DNA of 64,000 nucleotides from Kurthia huakuii LAM0618 (GCF_000505545.1 NZ_AYTB01000008.1:124001-188000); one strand, 5' to 3'; shown: positions 41,934 to 51,067, counted from the stretch's first letter. A program made the numbers and translations. Notes: a model not told the origin generated them from the sequence alone.

Positions 41934-42683
41934 ATTGAAGTAACAAATAATGAACAATTAAAAATGAAAGTGAATATTCGAAATGATTCATTAGAAATTA
42001 ATGAAGTTGTTGATATAAAAAGTGAAGCTGCTTATGTTCCAGAGATTTTGGAAGTTTTAAATGAAAGTCCATTTTTTGAAAAGAAAGCTGATTATTATGA
42101 ATTTAAAGTCAACCCATTTCAAGATTGTTTTAAAGTACATGATAGAATAGTAAATAATGCATCAAAAAATAGTAAAAGGTATATAATTATTTTGGAGTCT
42201 CCGCACATAGATGAATATGAGTTAAAAGAAAATAAATATAAAAAAGGAACTCTTTTAACTACAGATGTTTTAAAACCATTAAAGGCAGCAAATGGAGAAA
42301 CAGGAAAAAATTTAGAGAATCTTTTCTCGATTTTTAAGTTCTTAACTAATCAAAAAGATTTTGAATATGTATTGATTAATAGAGTGAATTATCAGACATC
42401 ATTAGGGTCATTTTTAGGTAATAAAAAGAACACTTATCCTATAATTAGAGATAATATTTTTAAGAAAATATGGCGTGCTGAAAAGGTTCAAGAAGATTTT
42501 ATGAATAGATTAAATAATTTTCTTGAAGTAGATAAAGAAGTTATTATCATAAATGCATCAACTACTGCTGTAGATGTAGGAGCCAATGAATTTAAAAATT
42601 TTTTACTAAAACAAGAAAATTTACAAGTCTATAATATTATGCATTTAAATCATCCATCTGCCTGGAATATTGAAATGAAATAA
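41934..42683 (+). CDS. UDG-superfamily-like protein, probable moron, with non-standard start
   Basis: 249 residues counted from ATT 41934. AAAGGAGG (41916-41923) is followed only by ATC (41931) and ATT (41934) in frame, so a rare start codon is likely; the upstream ATG 41889 lies in the previous gene. Motifs parallel uracil-DNA glycosylases of families 4/5: YIIILESPHIDEY (like the VGExPG loop), ANGETGKNL, VLINRVNYQTS, VIIINASTTAVDVG, and MHLNHPSAWN (HPS loop). Strongly AT-rich codon use differs from its neighbours, and it has its own terminator, so it looks imported. Confidence 0.6.
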   Translation: MEVTNNEQLKMKVNIRNDSLEINEVVDIKSEAAYVPEILEVLNESPFFEKKADYYEFKVNPFQDCFKVHDRIVNNASKNSKRYIIILESPHIDEYELKENKYKKGTLLTTDVLKPLKAANGETGKNLENLFSIFKFLTNQKDFEYVLINRVNYQTSLGSFLGNKKNTYPIIRDNIFKKIWRAEKVQEDFMNRLNNFLEVDKEVIIINASTTAVDVGANEFKNFLLKQENLQVYNIMHLNHPSAWNIEMK

Positions 42684-42703
42684 TAAATGTTCTACCAGCC
42701 ATC

Positions 42704-42758
42704 TGGAGGACAACATTTGTTAGTAGCAAAAGCTACTGGCATTTGTTGTCCTCTTTTT
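42704..42758 (+). terminator. Long intrinsic terminator
   Basis: GAGGACAACA / TGTTGTCCTC outer stem, internal TAGTAGC / GCTACTG helix with AAAA loop, then six T. Confidence 0.85.
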
Positions 42759-42786
42759 TATTGCCAAAATAAAAAGGAGTGAATGT

Positions 42787-42987
42787 ATGCGAACACTACA
42801 AGATGAAATCAAACGCACTAACCCTTTGACGAATGACAATGAACAACAACTAACGAATAAATGTAATTCACCTAAAAAAGCGGATAAGCAACAGCTTGAA
42901 AGCTTAACAAGGTATGAAATTGAAGAGCTAATGGGTATACGCCGTCCACGCTATGCACGACGAAAAGGTGTAATCAAACAAAAATAA
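42787..42987 (+). CDS. Small hypothetical phage protein
   Basis: 66 residues, AAAAGGAG site. Polar N-terminus and a basic end (RRPRYARRKGVIKQK). No family known; precedes the late regulator by 15 bases. Confidence 0.55.
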   Translation: MRTLQDEIKRTNPLTNDNEQQLTNKCNSPKKADKQQLESLTRYEIEELMGIRRPRYARRKGVIKQK

Positions 42988-43002
42988 AGAGGTGTTGTAG
43001 AA

Positions 43003-43563
43003 ATGACGACGATAGAAGAACACGACTATACAAGTAAAGAATTAGAAAACTGGGCAGACAAGTTGCTGGAAGAGTACGATCATAGTCTAAGCGACTTGCG
43101 TGCGGTTAAGAGAGCAGCAGTTGCAGAAGAGTGCGAAGCAACAAATATCTCACCGTTTCAAGATAAGAAGTCTATTCTAAATAGCATGGAGAACTCAATG
43201 GTATTCGCAATGGACTGGATGGAAAAAGGTCGTAACCCTGATTTACAGCGTGGAGCGGATAAGCACGCAGTATACCAGCGTCAATTTTTCGAATCGCTTG
43301 ATGTGATTCCAGACATTGCAGAGCAAGTATATGATATCAATACAAAAGAGCTGCACATGACGAGCGCTGAAAAAAAGCAGCTGGCAAAGATTTATAGTAT
43401 GTGGAGTCATCGCGAGAGACTTTGTTACATTGCTCATACGGTTGAACAAAAAAGTTTTCAACAAATCGCAGACGAATTAAAAGTAAGTAAAGGTACTGTT
43501 CAATCATATATTAAACGTGCTCGCTCAAAAGTCAAAGAGGGCCTACAAAAGAAAACTTCGTAA
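43003..43563 (+). CDS. ArpU/sigma-like late transcription regulator
   Basis: 186 residues, AGAGGTG site. The C-terminal ~60 residues are a sigma-70 region-4-like helix-turn-helix (SFQQIADELKVSKGTVQSYI, then KRARSKVKEGL). N-terminal part helical, as in ArpU/PBSX Xpf-type activators that turn on late genes. Sits just before the late operon; a tandem repeat TTGCCTTACG x2 begins three bases after its stop and may be a target. Confidence 0.75.
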   Translation: MTTIEEHDYTSKELENWADKLLEEYDHSLSDLRAVKRAAVAEECEATNISPFQDKKSILNSMENSMVFAMDWMEKGRNPDLQRGADKHAVYQRQFFESLDVIPDIAEQVYDINTKELHMTSAEKKQLAKIYSMWSHRERLCYIAHTVEQKSFQQIADELKVSKGTVQSYIKRARSKVKEGLQKKTS

Positions 43564-43943
43564 ATCTTGCCTTACGTTGCCTTACGGATTCTATATAAGT
43601 GAGAGCAACATTTTCTCATGCGTGAGCAAGCACGCAATCATTTATGGCCGCTTCGACAAGGAGAGTTACCTGTGCACTACTCACAATTGCTGTTCAGGGC
43701 AAACATGTTAAGCGACTAATCATCAAGCCGCCACGTGCGGCACATACATATACTAGCGCCATTAAATAAACAGTATGCATCACAGCAGGCGCTATACTGC
43801 GGTTACTTATGACTGCACCTCTCAAGCCGCTTCTTGTCCAGGAGCGGTATACATAATTTATAGTCAAACTTTTGTCATGCAAGTCAAGTAGTTGATATAC
43901 GTCATTTCCTAATATTGTTATTTTGAGGTTAGGAGGTGATTAA
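43564..43943 (+). other. Structured noncoding segment before the late genes
   Basis: No good gene in 380 bases. Tandem TTGCCTTACG (43567-43576, 43577-43586) lies upstream of TATATA (43592-43597). Hairpins: GCGTG/CACGC (43620-43635), GCCGC/GCGGC (43727-43741), CCGCT/AGCGG (43827-43847). TAGCGCC (43754-43760) pairs GGCGCTA (43788-43794), while CAGTAT (43771-43776) pairs ATACTG (43794-43799): a crossed, pseudoknot-like arrangement. Probably a late promoter/leader or a phage RNA. Confidence 0.5.
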
Positions 43944-44063
43944 TTGGATTTAGTTGGTGTGCTGTTTACAGAAGAAAATATCAGTACAATTTTAGTATTC
44001 TTTGCAGGAGCTTCTATTTTAGGAGTTGCTGCAGGGTTATTTAAAAAATATGTTACTGGGTAA
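43944..44063 (+). CDS. 39-residue single-helix membrane peptide
   Basis: TTG 43944 follows AGGAGGTGAT by a few bases. Acidic N-terminus with EEN, one hydrophobic helix (about 14-32, STILVFFAGASILGVAAGLF) and basic end KKYVTG. The overall layout recalls inovirus major coat or small holin-like peptides, but that is shape only. The same leader motif (TTTTGAG-TTAGGAGGTGA) precedes the next gene, suggesting a coordinated pair. Confidence 0.6.
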   Translation: MDLVGVLFTEENISTILVFFAGASILGVAAGLFKKYVTG

Positions 44064-44113
44064 GTAGAAGGAACTGTTTCGGTATTGCTGGTTTTGAGTT
44101 AGGAGGTGAAAAT

Positions 44114-44431
44114 ATGGGTGTTAAATTTAGAGGTAATTTTAATGAAGTTACAAAGCACATCGGGAAAGCTGCTGAAAGTATTAACGGCGCTATCACTATT
44201 GAAGATTTATTTAATGATTCGTTTGTTAATGACAATACGAATTTCGATAGTGTAGAAGCTTTTTTAAATGAATTGCCAGTAGAAGTTAAACAAGAACTAA
44301 GTGATGAAGAAGTGGCTCGTTTAGATGGATTTGTCGAAGAACATACAAATTTTAAAGATTGGAAAGAGTTGTTCGAGAGCGCTGTCCAAACTTACGCAAT
44401 GAATAAACTTAAAAGTGAACTAGGTTTTTAA
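44114..44431 (+). CDS. Hypothetical acidic phage protein
   Basis: 105 residues, AGGAGGTG site. Acidic helical protein (VEAFLNELPVEVKQELSDEE). No family known. Followed by a terminator, so with the 39-residue peptide it forms a separate small unit before rusA. Confidence 0.6.
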   Translation: MGVKFRGNFNEVTKHIGKAAESINGAITIEDLFNDSFVNDNTNFDSVEAFLNELPVEVKQELSDEEVARLDGFVEEHTNFKDWKELFESAVQTYAMNKLKSELGF

Positions 44432-44436
44432 TAAGT

Positions 44437-44462
44437 GGCATCTACTTAGGTAGGTGCTTTTT
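44437..44462 (+). terminator. Short intrinsic terminator
   Basis: GCATCTA / TAGGTGC stem (one wobble), six-base loop, T5. Confidence 0.65.
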
Positions 44463-44497
44463 ATTATGCCTAAAAACAGAGGGGAGCGGATGATGGT

Positions 44498-44911
44498 ATG
44501 AACGAAATCAAATTTACAATTGGTGGACCAGTACAAGCACAACAACGTCCGCGCTTTTCACGACATAATGGCCATGTACGTACATATGACGATAAAAAGT
44601 CGCGTACTTATAAAGCGCACGTACAAAAATGCGCTGCACGTTATGCACCTGAGCAACTGATTGACTCAGCGATTGAGTTGCATATCGATGTATTTCACAA
44701 GTTGCAACAGAGCGGTAGTAAACAACTAAAGGCGGATAAGTTAGCGCATCGTGTACGTCCAACGGTTAAGCCAGATTTGGACAACCTTGCAAAAGGTATT
44801 AAGGACGCGCTCACAGGCATGATGTGGATAGATGATGCACAAGTGGTTGACTTAATTATGCATAAATACTATGCAGTCGAACCATATGCAGTAGTTACGA
44901 TTAAATATTAG
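44498..44911 (+). CDS. rusA: RusA-family Holliday junction resolvase
   Basis: 137 residues, GAGGGGAG upstream. Motif KPDLDNLAKGIKDALTG and WIDDAQVVDL carry the conserved acidic residues (D..D and DD) of RusA. Resolves branched DNA before packaging. N-terminal GGPVQAQQRPRFSR is typical. Confidence 0.9.
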   Translation: MNEIKFTIGGPVQAQQRPRFSRHNGHVRTYDDKKSRTYKAHVQKCAARYAPEQLIDSAIELHIDVFHKLQQSGSKQLKADKLAHRVRPTVKPDLDNLAKGIKDALTGMMWIDDAQVVDLIMHKYYAVEPYAVVTIKY

Positions 44912-44999
44912 AACTAGTTAGTCTATATAGATTTAAAAAGAGCGCTGGTAAAGATAGCTGACTACTGGCGCTAGGAAGGAAAGAGGTGGTGAAACATGA

Positions 45000-45896
45000 A
45001 TGGCTGAAAAATATGAACTTGCTAAAGTCGATTATGACAATGGCATGAAGTACAAAGATATCGCTAAAAAATACGATGTCACAATCAATACAGTGAAGTC
45101 GTGGAAAACACGCAAATGGAATAAAACCAATGAGAAAGCGGATAAAAAAAGTGTGCACACAAAAGAAAAAGGTGTGCACACAAAAAAGAAGCAGACACAT
45201 ACAGAAGAATCAACTAGGGAGCGGCTGTCTATCGTAGAAGAATCACTAAGTAAGGAAAACAGTGATTTAACCGATAAACAGTGGCTTTTTTGTCGTTACT
45301 ACACAAAATATTGGAATGCCACGAAAGCCTATCAAAAGGTTTATGACTGTGATTACATGCAGGCTATGTCCAATGGCAGTCGCTTGCTGAGAAATGATAA
45401 GATACGCGCGGAAATCAGCGCAATCAAACAGGACATTGCAGATGGCATCATGATTGAGTCTCGTGCAGTGCTGCAGAAGTGGATTGATATTGCATTTGCA
45501 GATATCTCCGACTACGTGGCATGGGGCACCGAGAAACGTTTGATTCCAGACGTATTTGTTGGGCGAGATGCGAACGATAAAAAAGTATTCGAGGATAAGG
45601 AAATCAATGTGAACTACGTTCATTTGAAATCCGCTTCGAATATAGACACATCGATTGTGACAGAAATCAAAGAAGGCAAAGATGGCGTGACGGTGAAGCT
45701 TGCCGACAAAATGAAAGCACTCGATTTCTTGACGAAGTATATGGACTTGCTTAATGATAATGAGCTGAAGCAATTAAAAATTGAAAAAGAGTTGATTGCA
45801 ATTCGTAAAGCAAATGGTGACGATCATGACGAATACGAAGATGATGGATTCATTGAAGCGCTGAAAGGTGTGGAGGTGGATTGGGATGCTGACTAA
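45000..45896 (+). CDS. terS: Terminase small subunit
   Basis: 298 residues from ATG 45000, GAGGTGG site. N-terminal helix-turn-helix (YKDIAKKYDVTINTVKSWKTR), a Lys/His/Thr linker with repeated VHTK, then the Terminase_2 domain (~90-250: DKQWLFCRYYTKYWNATKAY). Recognises the packaging site and stimulates TerL; PBSX XtmA-like. Overlaps terL by 11 bases. Confidence 0.88.
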   Translation: MAEKYELAKVDYDNGMKYKDIAKKYDVTINTVKSWKTRKWNKTNEKADKKSVHTKEKGVHTKKKQTHTEESTRERLSIVEESLSKENSDLTDKQWLFCRYYTKYWNATKAYQKVYDCDYMQAMSNGSRLLRNDKIRAEISAIKQDIADGIMIESRAVLQKWIDIAFADISDYVAWGTEKRLIPDVFVGRDANDKKVFEDKEINVNYVHLKSASNIDTSIVTEIKEGKDGVTVKLADKMKALDFLTKYMDLLNDNELKQLKIEKELIAIRKANGDDHDEYEDDGFIEALKGVEVDWDAD

Positions 45897-47214
45897 TGTA
45901 AAGAAGCTATTAACAGAACAACGTAAGAAGCGGGAGCGTAGGCGAAAAAAGAAGCCTGCGCTTTTTAAATTTACTCCTTTTAGTGCTAAACAGAAGAAGG
46001 TGCTCACTTGGTGGTGTCATGCCGCTTCGCCATATAAAGATTATGATGGCATTATTTGTGATGGCTCGGTGCGAGCAGGCAAAACGGTTGTGATGTCACT
46101 TTCTTTCGTCATGTGGGCCATGGAAACATTTAACGATGAAAACCTCGGTATGGCTGGTAAAACGATTGGTTCATTTAGACGTAACGTATTCAAACCGCTT
46201 CAAAAAATGCTGCGTGCACGAGGGTATACCGTAAAAGAACAACGTACCGAAAATATGTTCACTGTTACAAAAGGTGAACAAGTTAATTATTTCTATTACT
46301 TTGGCGGTAAGGATGAAGGTTCTCAAGACCTTATCCAAGGGATTACATTAGCTGGAATGTTTTTTGACGAGGTGGCGCTTATGCCCCGCTCCTTCGTAGA
46401 CCAGGCAACGGCACGTTGTTCTGTAGAAGGTGCTAAATTTTGGTTTAACTGTAACCCAGCAGGTCCATATCATTGGTTCAAAGTAGAGTTTCTAGATAAA
46501 TTAAAAGAAAAGAATCTATTTCAAATTCATTTCTTGATGGATGATAACCCTTCGCTTTCAGAAAAAGTGAAGGAACGCTATAAACGCTTGTATTCCGGTG
46601 TTTTCTATAAGCGCTATATCTTAGGCTTATGGGTGCTTGCAGAAGGTGTTATTTATGACATGTTTGAGAAGGATAGGCATGTTGTAAAAACAGAGGAGCG
46701 GCCATATGAGAAGTTTTATGTCAGTTGTGACTATGGTACAAAGAATCCAACAACATTTGGTTTGTGGGGTTTCTGTGGAGATATTTGGTACAAGGTGAAA
46801 GAGTATCACTACGATGGTCGTAAGAAAGGCAGACAAAAAACAGATGAGCAGTACTGTGATGATATGGCAACATTTATCGATGGGCTTACAAATTTCAAAG
46901 GAATTATCGTAGATCCATCGGCCGCTTCATTTATTACGGCGCTAAAGAAACGTGGGCACCATGTAATTAAAGCGAAAAATGATGTAGTAGATGGGATTCG
47001 TAATGTAGCTACTGCATTGGAGCGGATGCTTATTAAGTACAACGATTGCTGTAAAGAAACATTTCGAGAGTTTTCTTCGTATGTTTGGGATGAAAAGGCA
47101 GCAAACCGAGGTGAAGATAAGCCAATTAAAGAGAATGATCACCAGATGGATGGCGATAGATATTTCATAAATAAAGTTGTTATGACAGGACCAGGATTCA
47201 CATTCTTAAAATGA
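45886..47214 (+). CDS. terL: Terminase large subunit (PBSX/SPP1 type)
   Basis: 442 residues from ATG 45886 after GGAGGTGG. ATPase: Walker A DGSVRAGKTVVMS (about residue 60), Walker B GMFFDEVALM; C-terminal nuclease with VSCDYGTKNPTTFGL and the final VIKAKNDVVDGI region. Powers DNA packaging and cuts concatemers. Confidence 0.93.
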   Translation: MLTNVKKLLTEQRKKRERRRKKKPALFKFTPFSAKQKKVLTWWCHAASPYKDYDGIICDGSVRAGKTVVMSLSFVMWAMETFNDENLGMAGKTIGSFRRNVFKPLQKMLRARGYTVKEQRTENMFTVTKGEQVNYFYYFGGKDEGSQDLIQGITLAGMFFDEVALMPRSFVDQATARCSVEGAKFWFNCNPAGPYHWFKVEFLDKLKEKNLFQIHFLMDDNPSLSEKVKERYKRLYSGVFYKRYILGLWVLAEGVIYDMFEKDRHVVKTEERPYEKFYVSCDYGTKNPTTFGLWGFCGDIWYKVKEYHYDGRKKGRQKTDEQYCDDMATFIDGLTNFKGIIVDPSAASFITALKKRGHHVIKAKNDVVDGIRNVATALERMLIKYNDCCKETFREFSSYVWDEKAANRGEDKPIKENDHQMDGDRYFINKVVMTGPGFTFLK

Positions 47215-47227
47215 GAGAGGTAAGAAT

Positions 47228-48676
47228 ATGCATAATATTTATGATTTTGGAGCGGGCACATATGCAGATGAACTAATTGCACAGATTAAGAATGATGCGC
47301 CTAAAGAAATCGAAACGGTGAAAAGTCTATATGAAGCGTTTGATAGCTCTAAAATGCTACAGGGGCAGAAATATTATTGGAACGAATCAGATATTATGGA
47401 ACGTGAAATTTACACGTACAGCAATGGTGGCAAGAGTGTAGATAAGGAAGCGACGAATGAAAAAGTTCCTAGCGGTATGCACAAAGTATTGGTGGACCAA
47501 AAAGTCGCCTATTTAGCAGGAGAACCTATGTCTTTCGGTAGCCGCTCCGATAACCAAGAGCAACTGGAATTGCTTGAAACGATTATTGGGGAGGAATGGG
47601 AAGATACACTACCAGAGCTAATTAAAAATGCCTCAAATAAAGGCGTAGAATGGCTCCATCCGTTTGTGAATGAAGATGGCGAATTTGATTATATGATTGC
47701 CGAAGCGGAACAAGTTATTCCTATTTACGACAGTAACAGACGGTATAAGCTAACAGCGGCTATCCGTTTTTATCAATATGCAGAGGAGCACATCAAATTA
47801 GAAGTATGGACAGATGTAGATGTCACTTACTATGAAATGATTGAAGGCGAAATGTACTTGGATGCTGAACGAGAACTGAATCCAGCACCACATTTCACGA
47901 ATGCTGAGGGTACAGAAGGGAAATCATGGGGCAAGGTGCCATTTATCCGCTTCGCAAATAACAGCGAGCATTTAAGTGATTTACACTTCAATAAAGCGGC
48001 TATTGATGCGTACGAAAAATTAGTGAGTGATGCACAAAATACATTAGTAGATATGCAAGAACTGATTTATGCATTGATTGGTTATGAAGGAGAAAGTCTG
48101 GCGGAGTTTCAGAAGAATTTGAAGCGGTATAAGGCTGTTAAGTTATCGCCAGATGAAGGCTCCGATTTGCGAACTATTACAGCAGAAGTGCCGACAGCTG
48201 CTTATCAATTACAAGGTGAAACACTGCGGAAAAACATTATTACATCCGGTCAGGGTGTAGATCCATCACCTGATGTAATTGGAGATGCGCCTTCTGGCGT
48301 AGCGCTCGAAAATTTATATTCTTTGTTAGACATGAAAGCATCAATGTTGGAGCGGAAATTTACGCTAGCATTGCGTGAGTTCATGTTTTTTATTGGCGTT
48401 TATTGTGAATTGGCACGCGTTGGTGAATTTGATTATCGTGACGTCACCTTTACTTTTAATAAAATGCTCCTTACAAATGAAGCGGAAATTATCACAATGG
48501 TTAGAGACTCCCAAGGGATTATTTCAGATGAAACTATACTTGAAAATCACCCTTGGGTACGCGATGTGGCACAGGAGAAAGAGCGGCTAGAGAATCAGAA
48601 AGCTTCTGAACTAGACGCATATAGTACCCGCTTCGGTTCGTTAGAAGGTGAAGCGGATGCCGAAACAAATTCATAA
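47228..48676 (+). CDS. Portal protein (SPP1 gp6-like)
   Basis: 482 residues, GAGAGG site. Signatures: PSGMHKVLVDQKVAYLAGEP near residue 80 and QGVDPSPDVIGDAPSGVALE, as in SPP1-type portals. Forms the dodecameric ring at one capsid vertex for DNA passage. Its 3' end overlaps the minor head gene by 20 bases. Confidence 0.92.
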   Translation: MHNIYDFGAGTYADELIAQIKNDAPKEIETVKSLYEAFDSSKMLQGQKYYWNESDIMEREIYTYSNGGKSVDKEATNEKVPSGMHKVLVDQKVAYLAGEPMSFGSRSDNQEQLELLETIIGEEWEDTLPELIKNASNKGVEWLHPFVNEDGEFDYMIAEAEQVIPIYDSNRRYKLTAAIRFYQYAEEHIKLEVWTDVDVTYYEMIEGEMYLDAERELNPAPHFTNAEGTEGKSWGKVPFIRFANNSEHLSDLHFNKAAIDAYEKLVSDAQNTLVDMQELIYALIGYEGESLAEFQKNLKRYKAVKLSPDEGSDLRTITAEVPTAAYQLQGETLRKNIITSGQGVDPSPDVIGDAPSGVALENLYSLLDMKASMLERKFTLALREFMFFIGVYCELARVGEFDYRDVTFTFNKMLLTNEAEIITMVRDSQGIISDETILENHPWVRDVAQEKERLENQKASELDAYSTRFGSLEGEADAETNS

Positions 48677-49679
48677 TCAACTAGACATTATCAAGCGCCT
48701 AGACGAACTGATTGCACAGAGTGAGCGTGAAGTAGATGAACTACTTGGAAAGCGTTTAAAAGAGATTCTGGCAACGCTTAGTAATATGTATAGTAAGTTC
48801 GTTGAGAGTGATGAGAGTAGTTATACAGATTTAAATAAATATAATCGACTAGCAAAGGAACTCGAACGCATTGCGCAACAGTTGAATGAAGATTACAAGC
48901 AAATTGTAAAGCAAATTGAAATGTCTCAACAACGCATTTATGTTGAACAGTACCTGATGGCAGCTTATTTGTTTCAAGTTTATCAAGGAACTGAAGATGG
49001 ATTTACCTTACCAGGTGAAGATGTTATTGCAGCAGCACTAGCCAATCCAATTGAGTTGCTATGTTTGCCTAAAATATTAGAGGTGCATCGCAATGAAACA
49101 ATTCGTAAAATACAAATCGAAATATCGCAATCACTTTTGGCTGGTGAAGGGTATTTCAAGATGGCGAAGCGGTTAGAAAATGCAATTGGTATTAGTCAAA
49201 ACAAAGCACGCACCGTGGCACGTACAGAAGGTGCTAGAGCAATGTCGATAGCAGACGAAGCAGTCACAGAGGAGATGCGCAAATACGCTGATATTGAATG
49301 TATATGGCTATCAACACTTGATACACGAACACGGCATGAGCACCGTAAACTGGATGGACAAAAAGCTGATGCGGATGGTTATTTTCATTTCAAAGGAATG
49401 AAGGCAAAAGGACCGACAATGTGGGGCGTAGCGAAAATGGACATCAATTGCCGCTGCGTGAAGATTAAACTCATTGATGGGCAGTTGCCAGCCGTGCGTA
49501 GAGGTCGAGATTACAAAGATGCAACGTATCAAAAACGATTAACAGACCTAATTGATAAGTATATGGAAGATGGCTACACATATGCGAAAGCGTATCAGAA
49601 AGCAGATAAAGAAGTGTTGCCACCTAATAAGGTTACAACATTTAAAACATATGAAGAATGGAGCAAAAATAGCGTGTAG
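48657..49679 (+). CDS. Minor head protein (SPP1 gp7 / Mu F family)
   Basis: 340 residues from ATG 48657 behind GAAGGTG. C-terminal Mu-F-like domain (~185-280: ARTVARTEGARAMSIADEAV, WLSTLDTRTRHEHRKLDGQ, DINCRCVKIKL) with conserved Cys/His; N-terminal helical. Head morphogenesis protein associated with the portal. Confidence 0.9.
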   Translation: MPKQIHNQLDIIKRLDELIAQSEREVDELLGKRLKEILATLSNMYSKFVESDESSYTDLNKYNRLAKELERIAQQLNEDYKQIVKQIEMSQQRIYVEQYLMAAYLFQVYQGTEDGFTLPGEDVIAAALANPIELLCLPKILEVHRNETIRKIQIEISQSLLAGEGYFKMAKRLENAIGISQNKARTVARTEGARAMSIADEAVTEEMRKYADIECIWLSTLDTRTRHEHRKLDGQKADADGYFHFKGMKAKGPTMWGVAKMDINCRCVKIKLIDGQLPAVRRGRDYKDATYQKRLTDLIDKYMEDGYTYAKAYQKADKEVLPPNKVTTFKTYEEWSKNSV

Positions 49680-49766
49680 ATACTGCACTGAAATGAGATT
49701 TTGAGAATTTGCAAACCAAATATTTGCATTTGTTATATAATGTTAATATTTGGGGGGAGAAGGAGT

Positions 49767-50405
49767 TTGAATTATGGAAAATTATTTTGGGGAACCGTGT
49801 TACCTTTTAGTGTCATTCTTTTAATCATTTCAATTTTAGCTATGACAGATATGTTTGGAGAAGACAGCGGTTTAAGTTTAGCAGGCGCTGTTTTTAGCCT
49901 TTTTGGTGGTTTAGCCGGAGGATTAAGTGCGTTTTTTATCGCAAGGGAACAAATTAAGAAGCAAGAAAGTATGAAAATAGTAGATTTAAAGCTTCAGAAG
50001 TTTCAAGAAATTATTTCTTGTACGACAGAAATAAGACAAGGTTTATATGATTATCAAAGGTTAGTTAAACAATATTTTGAAAAGAATCCAAGTCATGAAA
50101 GTATAAATTTTTATTCTCATCACAAAGATGATATATGTGGAATTTATAACGAAAACAAAAAACAAGAGAAAGAAATTTATAAAAATATGGTGTATATGAA
50201 AACCTTGGGATTTGATGAATACGAAGTGCATCATTGTCTACGATATGTAGATGACATATATGTTTTTGAAAAACATTTCAAGTCATTAGAAAGAGAAAAT
50301 CTTTTAAAACATGTTAATCATAAAATGTATTTAACTAACGGTTATATTGAGGATTTTCAAGAAAAGTTTGAAAAAGAAATAGAATATATTTTATTAAAAC
50401 CATAA
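49767..50405 (+). CDS. Membrane protein inserted in the head operon (moron)
   Basis: 212 residues from TTG 49767 near GGGGGGAGAAGGAG. Two N-terminal membrane helices (about 7-26 and 36-57) and a charged helical cytoplasmic domain of ~150 residues rich in Tyr/His/Lys. Strongly AT-rich, unlike flanking head genes, and preceded by TATAAT at 49736-49741, so it can be expressed from its own promoter. Not a known structural protein; candidate lysogeny-expressed exclusion or defence factor. Confidence 0.62.
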   Translation: MNYGKLFWGTVLPFSVILLIISILAMTDMFGEDSGLSLAGAVFSLFGGLAGGLSAFFIAREQIKKQESMKIVDLKLQKFQEIISCTTEIRQGLYDYQRLVKQYFEKNPSHESINFYSHHKDDICGIYNENKKQEKEIYKNMVYMKTLGFDEYEVHHCLRYVDDIYVFEKHFKSLERENLLKHVNHKMYLTNGYIEDFQEKFEKEIEYILLKP

Positions 50406-50476
50406 GAGAACTTGTCCTGAGCATGACGATATAAAAGGCTTTTTTATTATGCACAAAATTGGAAAGGAGCTTCACT

Positions 50477-51067
50477 ATGACAAAAGAAGAATTACTTGCA
50501 TTGGGGATTAACGAAGAGACAGCACAAACTATTGTAGATAATTACGCGGCTTCGTATGTAGAAAAATCTGTACTAGAAGCGGAGCAATCCAAAGTAACAG
50601 ATTTAACGCAGCAACTTACTGATCGTGACACTCAACTTACGGAATTACAAAATCAAGCAGCTGGGAACACAGATTTACAAGCACAAATTACAGCTCTACA
50701 AGAACAGAATGCAAATGAAAAAGCATCGTATGAGCAAACGCTGAAGCAAAAAGATTATGACTACGCACTTTCAAACGCTTTACGTGATGCAAAAGCAAAG
50801 AATCCTAAAGCGGTACAAGCGTTATTAAATACTGAAGCCATCACGTTAGATGGAGATAAGTTGATTGGGCTGTCAGAGCAATTAGAAACACTGAAGAAGT
50901 CAGATGATTATTTATTCGTACCAGATGGCTTAAAGGGTGGCACGCCTCCACTTGGTTCAGGTGGTCAATCACAGACTTTAACAAAAGCAGAATTTGCTAA
51001 AAAATCTTATGAAACACGAATGGATTTAATTAGCAAAAATCCGAATTTGCTACAAGAACTAAAATAA
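50477..51067 (+). CDS. Capsid scaffold protein (GP20-like)
   Basis: 196 residues from ATG 50477 after AAAGGAG. N-terminal helix, long coiled coil (QLTDRDTQLTELQNQAAG; LQAQITALQEQNANEK) and a flexible Gly/Ser C-terminal part with LGSGGQSQ. Place between portal/minor head and capsid confirms scaffold role. Confidence 0.85.
   Translation: MTKEELLALGINEETAQTIVDNYAASYVEKSVLEAEQSKVTDLTQQLTDRDTQLTELQNQAAGNTDLQAQITALQEQNANEKASYEQTLKQKDYDYALSNALRDAKAKNPKAVQALLNTEAITLDGDKLIGLSEQLETLKKSDDYLFVPDGLKGGTPPLGSGGQSQTLTKAEFAKKSYETRMDLISKNPNLLQELK

Noticed and set aside
43694-43882. Minus-strand frame in the structured gap
   Set aside because: No ribosome site, and composition fits hairpin-rich noncoding sequence.
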